This document shows positions 1 to 5,912 of a stretch of 6,931 nucleotides of DNA, piece after piece. The stretch comes from Flavobacteriales bacterium (lineage in GTDB: Bacteria > Bacteroidota > Bacteroidia > Flavobacteriales > TMED113), in the NCBI GenBank assembly GCA_002713285.1, contig PAVX01000030.1:22483-29413 (forward strand), read 5' to 3'. Numbering within the stretch: position 1 is the first letter of the stretch; every line of letters starts with the position of its first letter. The notes under the pieces were generated by a model that was not told where the DNA came from, made no database searches, and worked only from the letters and a program-made list of their open reading frames with translations. The position numbers and the translations under genes were made by a program.

Positions 1-17
1 TCAGCGACTTTCTTCAT
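1..17 (-). CDS. nrdA: Start of ribonucleotide reductase large subunit (partial)
   Basis: An ATG on the minus strand at 17-15 lies two bases after the TAA stop of nrdB. It opens a frame reading M-K-K-V-A before the window ends. The tight spacing implies translational coupling with nrdB. Inference: in Bacteroidota the gene immediately after an ATP-cone NrdB is usually the catalytic subunit NrdA, so this is probably nrdA. Five residues cannot prove identity. The visible residues do not look like the start of an ATP-cone (usually a V-x-K-R-D-G stretch close to the N-terminus). That would fit a large subunit without the cone, but the fragment is too short to settle it. Confidence 0.5.
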
Positions 18-19
18 AA

Positions 20-1336
20 TTATTTTAAATATTTCTCAATTGATTCATCTTTAGCAAAAAGATCATCACCTGTGATACTTTGTGTTCGTTTACTATAGTT
101 AATTGATCGTTTGACAAAAAAATCTCCGTGTTTCGTTCCAATAATTTCATCATTAAACCATTCAGTTTCATTTAATAATGTTTCATTTGTCTCAAATATT
201 TGTTTCACACCAATACTTTCAAGCGATTTATTGAATCGGTCTTTGATAAATTCAATTACTTGTTTTTTTGGAAGAAATTCTAATTCACCATCTTCAAAAA
301 TCCAATCAATTATTGCACTTTCAGCTTCAAATGCTTTCTTACACATTTCTTGAATTCTCAATTCATATTGGTTACCAAACCAATCAGGCTGTTCAGTTTT
401 CAGTATTTGAATTAAATCGATACCAAAATCGCCATGAATTTGCTCTTCTTTAGATGTAGCTTCTACTACATTCGAAATACCTTTAAGCATATTTTTATGC
501 TTATTAAAAGCCATAATAATTAAAAATTGAGAAAATAATGATACATGCTCAATAAATAGTGAAAATAGCAACACAGACTCGGCATATTCTTGACTGTTTT
601 CACTTTTTGAATTGGATAATGCTGTTTCTAAATACTTTACACGCTTCATAATCACAGGCTTTTTTTTCAGAACTTCAAACTCTTCATTAAGGCCTAAGAT
701 TTCTAATAAATGTGAATATGCATCTGCATGACGAACTTCACTTTCTGCAAAAGTAGCTCCTACAGACCCTATCTCAGGTTTTGGAATTTTGTGATAAATA
801 TCACCCCAAAACGTTTTTACAGCAACTTCAATTTGAGAAATAGCCAACATGGTATTTTTAATTGCAGTTTTTTCTTTTGTTGACAAACGAGTTTTAAAAT
901 CCTGGATATCACTAGTAAAGTTAAATTCAGAATGAATCCAATATGAATGTCTAATTGCAGGAACATATTCATATAGTTCTGGATATTCATATGGTTTTAG
1001 ATTAATTCGTTTTTCGAACATATCTCGTGTACGTTTTTGAGACTGCTTATTTCGATAGAGGATATAGGCTTTAGCAACATCTAAAAATTGACTTTGCATT
1101 AATTTAGTTTCCACTAAATCTTGAATTTCCTCTACATTAGGAACATAATTAGGGCTTTCTTTTTTTCGATCTATTAAAGTGGTGTATACACTTTTAGCAA
1201 TTACTTCTGCATCTTTTACATCACCATTGTTGACAGATATCATTGCTCTTAAAATAGCATCAGTAATTTTCTCCAATTCAAATGTTTTTTTGGAAAAATT
1301 TCTCTTAAAAATATTTTCAATTCGCATCTCTTCCAT
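20..1336 (-). CDS. nrdB: Class I ribonucleotide reductase small (radical) subunit with N-terminal ATP-cone
   Basis: Radical-generating subunit that, with NrdA, reduces ribonucleotides to deoxyribonucleotides in the cytoplasm. It has 438 residues, against about 350-375 for ordinary NrdB. The excess is an N-terminal ATP-cone at roughly residues 4-100: FKRNFSKKTFE, then VEEIQDLVE at 68-76 and VAKAYILYR at 87-95. The ferritin-like core follows. Predicted metal ligands by motif alignment are E170, E200 and H203 (SEVRH), E263 (FIEHVSLF), and E298 and H301 (KEEQIH). Y207 holds the position of the E. coli radical tyrosine, and W133 (SYWIHSEF) that of the radical-transfer tryptophan. The C-terminal tail contains Y414 and a DDLF motif suited to docking on NrdA. 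Known from the family: cone-bearing NrdB from Leeuwenhoekiella blandensis is a dimanganese (class Id type) protein inhibited by dATP through its own cone. Assignment of this protein to that type is inference. Start: ATG at 1336 or the in-frame ATG at 1327; no ribosome binding site decides between them. Confidence 0.95.
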   Translation of the reverse strand: MEEMRIENIFKRNFSKKTFELEKITDAILRAMISVNNGDVKDAEVIAKSVYTTLIDRKKESPNYVPNVEEIQDLVETKLMQSQFLDVAKAYILYRNKQSQKRTRDMFEKRINLKPYEYPELYEYVPAIRHSYWIHSEFNFTSDIQDFKTRLSTKEKTAIKNTMLAISQIEVAVKTFWGDIYHKIPKPEIGSVGATFAESEVRHADAYSHLLEILGLNEEFEVLKKKPVIMKRVKYLETALSNSKSENSQEYAESVLLFSLFIEHVSLFSQFLIIMAFNKHKNMLKGISNVVEATSKEEQIHGDFGIDLIQILKTEQPDWFGNQYELRIQEMCKKAFEAESAIIDWIFEDGELEFLPKKQVIEFIKDRFNKSLESIGVKQIFETNETLLNETEWFNDEIIGTKHGDFFVKRSINYSKRTQSITGDDLFAKDESIEKYLK

Positions 1337-1337
1337 T

Positions 1338-1358
1338 ATATAATAGGTGTTATTATAT
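1338..1358 (-). promoter_or_regulatory. AU-rich inverted repeat next to the nrdB start codon
   Basis: Perfect 8-base arms (1338-1345 and 1351-1358) flank a 5-base loop. In the nrdB transcript the hairpin ends one base before the AUG at 1336. All stem pairs are A-U, so it would be weak. It could modulate initiation in a genome that does not use Shine-Dalgarno pairing, or it may be a chance product of AT-rich sequence. Confidence 0.3.
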
Positions 1359-1363
1359 TACTC

Positions 1364-1387
1364 CTAATAATTTATGTTCTAATAATT
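1364..1387. repeat. Pair of 9-base direct repeats in the nrdB leader
   Basis: CTAATAATT occurs at 1364-1372 and again at 1379-1387, one copy every 15 bases, between the GC-rich hairpin and the nrdB start. It could be a protein-binding site or a chance repeat in AT-rich sequence. Confidence 0.35.
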
Positions 1388-1426
1388 CGGGGGTTAGCAA
1401 GCCACCATCAACGTCGATGTGACTGC
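1378..1426 (-). ncRNA. Candidate structured leader of nrdB mRNA
   Basis: This stretch is clearly richer in G and C than the AT-rich sequence on both sides. Read on the minus strand, 1426-1397 can form a long imperfect hairpin. Pairing starts GCAG with UUGC, has one mismatch and two bulged G residues, and closes with AUC/GAU over the loop GACGUU. A second, weaker CUAA/UUAG pairing with a C-rich loop follows at 1396-1378. It would lie right at the 5' end of the transcript if the promoter at 1433-1463 is correct. I do not recognise it as a known riboswitch class, so whether it is regulatory is inference. Confidence 0.35.
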
Positions 1427-1432
1427 TTTTAA

Positions 1433-1463
1433 CAAAGATTTAATTTTAAATTAAATATTACAA
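1433..1463 (-). promoter_or_regulatory. Candidate Bacteroidota-type promoter for nrdBA
   Basis: On the minus strand TTTG (TTG at 1463-1461) is followed after 20 bases by AATCTTTG at 1440-1433. The Bacteroidota consensus is a TTG-like -33 box and TAnnTTTG at -7, so the -7 box has one mismatch. Transcription would begin near 1427, giving an untranslated leader of about 90 bases that starts with the GC-rich hairpin. Confidence 0.4.
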
Positions 1464-1470
1464 AAAAGTT

Positions 1471-1509
1471 ATTGAAATAAATCAATTTAGTTTTTAACAA
1501 CGATTGTTA
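1471..1509. repeat. Two small inverted repeats in the nrdB-glyS intergenic region
   Basis: ATTGA/TCAAT arms at 1471-1475 and 1482-1486 are followed by TAACAA-cga-TTGTTA at 1495-1509, which has perfect 6-base arms. They lie upstream of both the proposed nrdB and glyS promoters and read equally on either strand, as expected for a dimeric repressor or activator site. The sequence is AT-rich, so chance is a real alternative. A T-run follows on the plus strand, but no plus-strand gene lies upstream that would need a terminator. Confidence 0.3.
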
Positions 1510-1577
1510 TTAACTTTTTTAAATTGTTTTTTTCGTTGAGAACATGGGCATATAATTTAAGATTAAATTAAATACAT

Positions 1578-1585
1578 TAAATTTG
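1578..1585 (+). promoter_or_regulatory. Candidate -7 promoter box for glyS
   Basis: TAAATTTG matches the Bacteroidota -7 consensus TAnnTTTG exactly. It lies 28 bases before the glyS ATG, so the leader would be only about 20 bases. No clear TTG is present at -33; the nearest T-rich bases are around 1556-1558, so the promoter is incomplete on inspection. Confidence 0.4.
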
Positions 1586-1613
1586 GATAGAATATTTAAT
1601 TTACATACTAAAA

Positions 1614-3119
1614 ATGGTAGAATTTAAAAAAATTATAAGTCACTGTAAAGAATATGGCTTTATTTTCCCATCTAGTGAAATTTATGACGGTCTTGCAGCC
1701 ACCTATGATTATGGACCATTTGGGGTTGAATTAAAAAATAAAATAAAACAATCTTGGTGGAAGTCGATGGTCCAAGAAAATGAGAATATTGTAGGTATAG
1801 ACACCGCTATTTTCATGCACCCATTAATTTGGAAAGCTTCCGGTCATATAGATGCTTTCAATGATCCATTGATAGATAATAAAGACTCTAAAAAAAGATA
1901 TAGAGCAGATACTCTAATTGAAGATGAATTAGAAAAGTATCAGCAAAAAATTAATAAAGAGATATTAAAAGCAAAAAAAAGATTTGGATTAGGTTTTGAT
2001 TTGGCAACTTTTGAAAGCACCAATCCAAGGGTGTTAAAATATAAAGAGCAAATTAAGATTGTTAAAGAAAAATTATCACATGCATTAGAACAAGAAAGTC
2101 TAGACGCGTTAAAAAAATTAATAGAAGAACTAGAGATTAGATGCCCTGTGTCCGGCACTATAAACTGGACCGATGTAAGAAAATTTAATTTAATGTTTGA
2201 AACACAAATGGGGGCAGTTTCAAATGATTCAAATAAATTATTTTTGAGACCGGAGACTGCTCAAGGGATATTTGTCAACTTCCTTAATGTTCAAAAGAGT
2301 GCTAGAAAGAAAATCCCTTTCGGTATTGCTCAAATAGGTAAAGCGTTTAGAAATGAAATTGTTGCTCGGCAATTTATATTTAGAATGAAAGAGTTTGAGC
2401 AAATGGAAATGCAATTTTTTGTTCAACCAGGAGAAGAGATGAAATGGTATGAATTTTGGAAAGAATCTCGCATGGAATGGCATAAAAAGTTAAACTTAAA
2501 TTGTGGAAATTACAGATTTCATAATCATCAAAACCTAGCTCATTATGCAAATGCCGCCTGTGATATTGAATTTGAATTTCCAATAGGGTTTAAGGAATTA
2601 GAAGGAATCCATTCAAGAACCAATTATGACTTATCTCAACATCAAGAGTTTAGTAAAAAGAAGTTGTCATATTTTGATTCAGGCATCAATGATAGTTATA
2701 TTCCATATGTTGTGGAAACTTCAGTTGGTCTGGATAGATTATTTTTAGCAATTTTATGTGGATCCTTTGTGCACGAACAGAAAAATAATGAAGAACGAAT
2801 TTTATTAAAACTACCTTATCATCTTGCACCCATTAGTGTAGCAGTACTACCATTAATTAAAAAAGATGGTTTAGATGAAAAAGCGCGAACTATTTTTAAC
2901 GATTTAAAATCTAAATTTTCCTGTCATTATGAAGCAAAAGATTCTATTGGTAAAAGATATAGAAGACAAGATGCTATTGGGACACCGCTTTGCATTACTA
3001 TTGATCATGAAACTATCAGTAATAATACTGTAACTATTCGTAATCGTGATACAATGAGCCAAGAAAGGGTTTCTTTAGATAATTTAGTTAAGATAATCAG
3101 AGAGAAGCTTGATATCTAG
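1614..3119 (+). CDS. glyS: Glycyl-tRNA synthetase (single-chain, dimeric type)
   Basis: Charges tRNA-Gly with glycine using ATP in the cytoplasm. It is a class IIa synthetase of the alpha2 type, not the alpha2beta2 GlyQS type. The 501 residues are close to the usual length. The N-terminus ([16 protein letters not shown], 26-41) and motif 1 region ([16 protein letters not shown], 67-82) are typical. A charged, probably helical insertion spans about 101-175. [12 protein letters not shown] is at 212-223, motif 2 at about 241-269 (FRNE with R246 and E248, then [10 protein letters not shown]), and motif 3 at 366-379 with VGLDR (R375). The anticodon-binding domain is about 404-500 ([10 protein letters not shown], then [12 protein letters not shown]). 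CPVSG at 177-181 stands where homologues with a zinc ribbon have CPxCG, so the second cysteine is absent. The start is the ATG after CTAAAA; a short A-rich stretch takes the place of a ribosome binding site. The 3' end overlaps the convergent SOD gene by 23 bases. Confidence 0.97.
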   Translation: MVEFKKIISHCKEYGFIFPSSEIYDGLAATYDYGPFGVELKNKIKQSWWKSMVQENENIVGIDTAIFMHPLIWKASGHIDAFNDPLIDNKDSKKRYRADTLIEDELEKYQQKINKEILKAKKRFGLGFDLATFESTNPRVLKYKEQIKIVKEKLSHALEQESLDALKKLIEELEIRCPVSGTINWTDVRKFNLMFETQMGAVSNDSNKLFLRPETAQGIFVNFLNVQKSARKKIPFGIAQIGKAFRNEIVARQFIFRMKEFEQMEMQFFVQPGEEMKWYEFWKESRMEWHKKLNLNCGNYRFHNHQNLAHYANAACDIEFEFPIGFKELEGIHSRTNYDLSQHQEFSKKKLSYFDSGINDSYIPYVVETSVGLDRLFLAILCGSFVHEQKNNEERILLKLPYHLAPISVAVLPLIKKDGLDEKARTIFNDLKSKFSCHYEAKDSIGKRYRRQDAIGTPLCITIDHETISNNTVTIRNRDTMSQERVSLDNLVKIIREKLDI

Positions 3120-3693
3120 CTTCTACCTCAGACCAGTTTACAATATTCCAAAAAGCTTGAATATAGTCAGGTCGTCTATTTTGATAATTTAAGTAATACG
3201 CATGTTCCCAGACATCTAATGCTAAAATAGGCGTTCCTCCACAACCGCCAATCATTAATGGGTTGTCTTGATTTGGGGTAGAACAAATACTTAATTCACC
3301 ATTTTCAGCACATAACCAAGCCCAACCAGAACCAAAACGAGTTGCTGCAGCTTTCGCAAATTGTTTCTTCATTTCATCACAGCTTCCAAAAGTTTTTTCT
3401 ATTAAAGCGATAAATTGATCAGAACTTTTTTTAGGATTTGGGCTTAAAATATTCCAAAAAAGACAATGATTATAATAACCTCCACCATTATTTCTTATTG
3501 CGTCCGGTAGGTTTTGGCTTTTGAGAATATCTTCAATAGATTTATTCTCAAATTCTGTTCCAGAAATTGCATTATTTAAATTATTAGTATAGCCAGCATG
3601 ATGTTTTGAATGGTGAATTTCCATAGTTTTTGCATCAATATATGGCTCTAATGCATTGTAATCATAATTTAGTTGAGGTAATTGAAATTCCAT
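3097..3693 (-). CDS. sodA: Superoxide dismutase, manganese-type signature (Fe/Mn family)
   Basis: Converts superoxide to hydrogen peroxide and oxygen. It has 198 residues, normal for the family, and no signal peptide, so it should be cytoplasmic. Predicted metal ligands are H27 ([10 protein letters not shown]), H76 (NHCLFW), D160 and H164 ([10 protein letters not shown]). H31 and Y35 hold the second-sphere positions. Glycines at NNGGGYYNH and a glutamine at Q142 (NQDNPLM) match the manganese-enzyme pattern; iron enzymes carry the glutamine in the N-terminal half instead. Manganese is therefore favoured, although cambialistic enzymes in this phylum mean the metal is inferred, not shown. The ATG lies 12 bases after the peptidase stop, so it is probably the last gene of the deaminase-peptidase-SOD unit. 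Its 3' end runs into the end of glyS. Confidence 0.95.
   Translation of the reverse strand: MEFQLPQLNYDYNALEPYIDAKTMEIHHSKHHAGYTNNLNNAISGTEFENKSIEDILKSQNLPDAIRNNGGGYYNHCLFWNILSPNPKKSSDQFIALIEKTFGSCDEMKKQFAKAAATRFGSGWAWLCAENGELSICSTPNQDNPLMIGGCGGTPILALDVWEHAYYLNYQNRRPDYIQAFWNIVNWSEVEARYQASL
3103..3124. repeat. Hairpin spanning the glyS stop codon and the tail of sodA
   Basis: AGAAGCT at 3103-3109 and AGCTTCT at 3118-3124 are perfect 7-base complements around an 8-base centre that itself contains the palindrome GATATC. The hairpin can form in both convergent transcripts. It lies inside coding sequence of both genes and contains the glyS TAG. No T-run follows on either strand, so it is not a classical intrinsic terminator. 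It may still slow polymerase or stabilise the mRNA ends. Confidence 0.4.
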
Positions 3694-3705
3694 GATGATA
3701 AGTAT

Positions 3706-5268
3706 TTAATTGTTAAGCAAAGATAATGAACTTACTATAATTTCATCATCTTGATTTAAAAATATTTGCATCTTTGGCCAACCCCATAATTGTCTAACAA
3801 TTAAGGCAGAGAATCTTTTTACAATAGATTCGGTATTTTTATGAATTTCTAATTCAAGTTCAGCTTGATTTGTATTATCTCCTAGCTCAGCAATAATCCA
3901 GCTTTTTATTTTTGCTAAAATAATATACTGCTCATCTAATTCCAGATTAAAATTGTCAAATGTATCATAATTCTTTCTATTCCGATCGACATAGTCAAAA
4001 GCTAGATTATTAAAAAAGTCACTTGTATATAAGTATACTAAACTCGTCGCTAGAGAATCATTTTTAGATTGGATAATGTGATCAGGCATAATCCCCCCTC
4101 CTCCATATACAGTTCTCCCTTTCATGGTGGTAAATTTTTGCAATGTGTCCAATGGGATATCTTTTTGACGTAGATACATTTCAGAAAAATATTCTTCTTG
4201 ATTTTCAGAGTATGGTTTTTGAATACACCTTCCAGAAGGCGTATAATATCGAGATACAGTTAATCGGATTAATGAGCCATCTTTTAATGGAATTTGTTCT
4301 TGTACTAGACCTTTTCCAAAGCTTCTCTCCCCTACGACTATACCCCTGTCATTATCTTGAATAGCACCAGCTACTATTTCACTCGCAGAAGCAGATCCCT
4401 CATCAATTAATATACATAAACGTCCATTTTGAAAGTTTCCAAATCCATCAGCATAATAGTTTTGTTTTTTTCTTGCATTACCCTCTGTATATACTAAAAG
4501 TTCTTTATTGCCAAAAAATTCATCAAGTATCTTTATAGCTTGATCTAAATACCCCCCACTATTTCCTCTTAAATCTAATATTAAACTATGGATAGCTGAT
4601 TCGGTTTTTAACTTATTTAATTCAGTTTTAAATTCATTAAATGTTGTAGCTGAAAACCGATTAAGTTTTATGTAACCTATATTTGGTGAAATTTCATATG
4701 CTACATCTAAACTCACTAGTGGAATTTTGTCTCGCGTTAAATTGATAAATCTAGTTAATGTGTCTTGATTGTTTTGGAGTCCAATCTTGACATTTGTGCC
4801 TCGTTTACCTCTAAGTCTTTCAATAACATCTTTATTTTTAATACCTACTCCTGCTACATTTTCTTCCTCAATTGAAACAATTCTTTCACCTGCTCTTAGG
4901 CCTTTTTTCTCAGAAGGGCCATTTGGAATAACATTAATAATGATTATTGTGTCTCTATGAATTGAAAATTCTATACCAATACCATCAAAACTACCTTGCA
5001 TAGACTCCATAGATGTAGATACATCTTCACTGCTCATATAGATTGAGTGAGGATCTAAATTAGTTAATGTTTGAGTAATAGCACTTTCAACAAGAGTAGT
5101 TATATCTATTGAATCAACATAATTATTTTCAATTTGGGTAAGGATCGTATTAATTTTAGTTCCCCCAGATTCTATATTAGGAGATTTATTAGAGTATAAA
5201 TATCCTATAATTATTATAGAGAAAATTATCCAAAATAAAGAATCATTATTTTTGTTCATAATTCTCAT
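3706..5268 (-). CDS. S41 family C-terminal processing peptidase (CtpA/Tsp-like) with PDZ domain
   Basis: Serine protease expected to trim or degrade proteins from their C-terminus on the periplasmic side of the inner membrane. It has 520 residues. An N-terminal hydrophobic segment at about 11-25, after a charged start and with no lipobox cysteine, suggests a signal anchor. A PDZ domain covers about 92-165 (GIGIEF, then the GLRAGERIVSIE block). The S41 catalytic core runs about 195-350: LDLRGNSGGYLDQA, GSASASE with nucleophile S294, and SFGKGLVQ with K319 and Q323. The 25-residue S-K distance and K-to-Q step of four match the Ser/Lys dyad of E. coli Tsp. A YGGGGIMPD block (388-396) and a C-terminal extension to 520 follow; their role is not recognised. 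The start is ATG at 5268 or in-frame ATG at 5259, overlapping the deaminase gene by 23 or 14 bases, which suggests coupled translation. Confidence 0.93.
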   Translation of the reverse strand: MRIMNKNNDSLFWIIFSIIIIGYLYSNKSPNIESGGTKINTILTQIENNYVDSIDITTLVESAITQTLTNLDPHSIYMSSEDVSTSMESMQGSFDGIGIEFSIHRDTIIIINVIPNGPSEKKGLRAGERIVSIEEENVAGVGIKNKDVIERLRGKRGTNVKIGLQNNQDTLTRFINLTRDKIPLVSLDVAYEISPNIGYIKLNRFSATTFNEFKTELNKLKTESAIHSLILDLRGNSGGYLDQAIKILDEFFGNKELLVYTEGNARKKQNYYADGFGNFQNGRLCILIDEGSASASEIVAGAIQDNDRGIVVGERSFGKGLVQEQIPLKDGSLIRLTVSRYYTPSGRCIQKPYSENQEEYFSEMYLRQKDIPLDTLQKFTTMKGRTVYGGGGIMPDHIIQSKNDSLATSLVYLYTSDFFNNLAFDYVDRNRKNYDTFDNFNLELDEQYIILAKIKSWIIAELGDNTNQAELELEIHKNTESIVKRFSALIVRQLWGWPKMQIFLNQDDEIIVSSLSLLNN

Positions 5269-5695
5269 TTAAATGCTGTAAATGTGTAATTTCTACTCCA
5301 GCCTGTTTTAAAAAATCAATTCCACTTAAATCTTTGTAGGTATTATAGTAAATCACTCTTTTTATTCCAGATTGATGAATCAACTTACTACAGTTTTTAC
5401 ATGGAGATAGAGTTAGATATAGACTAGATCCTGCTGATGATTGACCATGTTTAGCACACTTTAAGATAGCATTTGCTTCTGCATGTAGAACATACCATTT
5501 AGTATCTCCATTTTCTAATTCACAAATATTTTCAAATCCAGAAGGGGTCCCATTGTATCCATCAGAAATAATCATATTATCTTTTACAATTAGTGCTCCA
5601 ACTTGTTTTCTGTTGCAATGTGAAAGTTGAGCCCATTCAAGAGCCATTTTCATATATGCTTGGTCATACCGGTATTGTTTTTCTTTACTATACAT
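5246..5695 (-). CDS. Deoxycytidylate (dCMP) deaminase family protein
   Basis: Zinc hydrolase expected to deaminate dCMP to dUMP, the substrate of thymidylate synthase. It has 149 residues, within the usual 140-180. The zinc site is H71 with catalytic E73 in HAEANA, plus C99 and C102 in PCKNC. The upstream block RKQVGALIVKDN with GYNGTPSGF (47-54) is characteristic of dCMP deaminases rather than of tRNA-adenosine or cytidine deaminases. B. subtilis ComEB belongs to the same family, so the product may appear under that name, but no competence role is implied here. The ATG is only 19 bases beyond the 3' end of tRNA-Leu, leaving little room for a separate promoter, and the gene overlaps the start of the peptidase gene. 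Substrate is assigned from family motifs only. Confidence 0.92.
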   Translation of the reverse strand: MYSKEKQYRYDQAYMKMALEWAQLSHCNRKQVGALIVKDNMIISDGYNGTPSGFENICELENGDTKWYVLHAEANAILKCAKHGQSSAGSSLYLTLSPCKNCSKLIHQSGIKRVIYYNTYKDLSGIDFLKQAGVEITHLQHLNENYEQK

Positions 5696-5714
5696 ACAGC
5701 TACTAATTGTTTTG

Positions 5715-5798
5715 TACCCAGAGTGGGAATCGAACCCACACTCTGTTGCCAGAACTGGATTTTGAATCCAGCGCGTCTACCAATTCCGCCATCTGGGC
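5715..5798 (-). tRNA. tRNA-Leu, anticodon CAA
   Basis: 84 bases that fold as a class II tRNA. The acceptor stem is GCCCAGA/TCTGGGT with a G1-U72 wobble and discriminator A73. The D arm contains AATTGGTAGA. The anticodon stem CTGGA/TCCAG encloses loop TTCAAAA, giving anticodon CAA, which reads UUG. The variable arm is long (TCTG-GCAA-CAGA), and the T arm is GTGGG-TTCGATT-CCCAC. The long variable arm, A73 and anticodon all fit leucine. CCA is not encoded, so it must be added after processing. The gene sits directly upstream of the dCMP deaminase gene on the same strand. Confidence 0.97.
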
Positions 5799-5817
5799 AA
5801 AATCAAAATTCAGACTA

Positions 5818-5825
5818 CAAATCTA
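5818..5825 (-). promoter_or_regulatory. Candidate -7 promoter box for tRNA-Leu and downstream genes
   Basis: On the minus strand this reads TAGATTTG, an exact match to TAnnTTTG, ending 19 bases before the first base of the tRNA. A start near 5811 would leave a short 5' extension for RNase P to remove. No clear -33 TTG is present. The box forms one arm of the palindrome at 5819-5844. Confidence 0.4.
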
Positions 5826-5844
5826 AATTAATTAGTTTAGATTT
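5819..5844. repeat. 26-base near-perfect palindrome between tRNA-Leu and prs
   Basis: AAATCTAAA at 5819-5827 and its exact complement TTTAGATTT at 5836-5844 flank a centre of T-TAATTA-G. Every base pairs except one. It overlaps the proposed tRNA-Leu -7 box and lies 25 bases before the proposed prs -7 box, so it could be an operator acting on both directions. A chance AT palindrome of this length is possible but less likely than for the shorter repeats in the window. Confidence 0.45.
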
Positions 5845-5869
5845 ATGGGGTTAAATGTAATTAATTTAT

Positions 5870-5877
5870 TAATTTTG
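5870..5877 (+). promoter_or_regulatory. Candidate -7 promoter box for prs
   Basis: TAATTTTG matches TAnnTTTG exactly. A weak -33 candidate (GTTAAA, about 5850-5855) lies 16 bases upstream. The start of transcription would be near 5884, leaving a leader of roughly 30 bases before the start codon at 5913 or 5916. Confidence 0.4.
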
Positions 5878-5912
5878 CAGACTCATAAAAAGAAAAACTA
5901 TAATTCCAGAGA

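Noticed and set aside
1334..1352. NrdR box at the nrdB start, suggested by ACACCTATTATATA
   Set aside because: Only one half resembles the palindromic consensus and there is no second box at a suitable spacing.
1388..1427. Cobalamin riboswitch in the nrdB leader, suggested by GCCACC on the plus strand
   Set aside because: The box is on the strand opposite to nrdB transcription, is not a good match, and the other conserved B12-element segments are absent.
1491..1530. Intrinsic terminator formed by TAACAA/TTGTTA and the following T-run on the plus strand
   Set aside because: The stem is short and A-T rich, and no plus-strand gene precedes it; nrdB is on the other strand.
1940..2583. Three open frames of 67-81 codons on the minus strand inside glyS
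   Set aside because: They are antisense to a clearly conserved synthetase, with low-complexity translations typical of the reverse strand of AT-rich coding sequence.
5715..5798. Integration site at tRNA-Leu
   Set aside because: No repeated tRNA 3' fragment, integrase or foreign-looking DNA is present on either side.
5627..5854. 75-codon open frame on the plus strand
   Set aside because: It runs antisense through the tRNA-Leu gene and the dCMP deaminase start and has no recognisable protein features.
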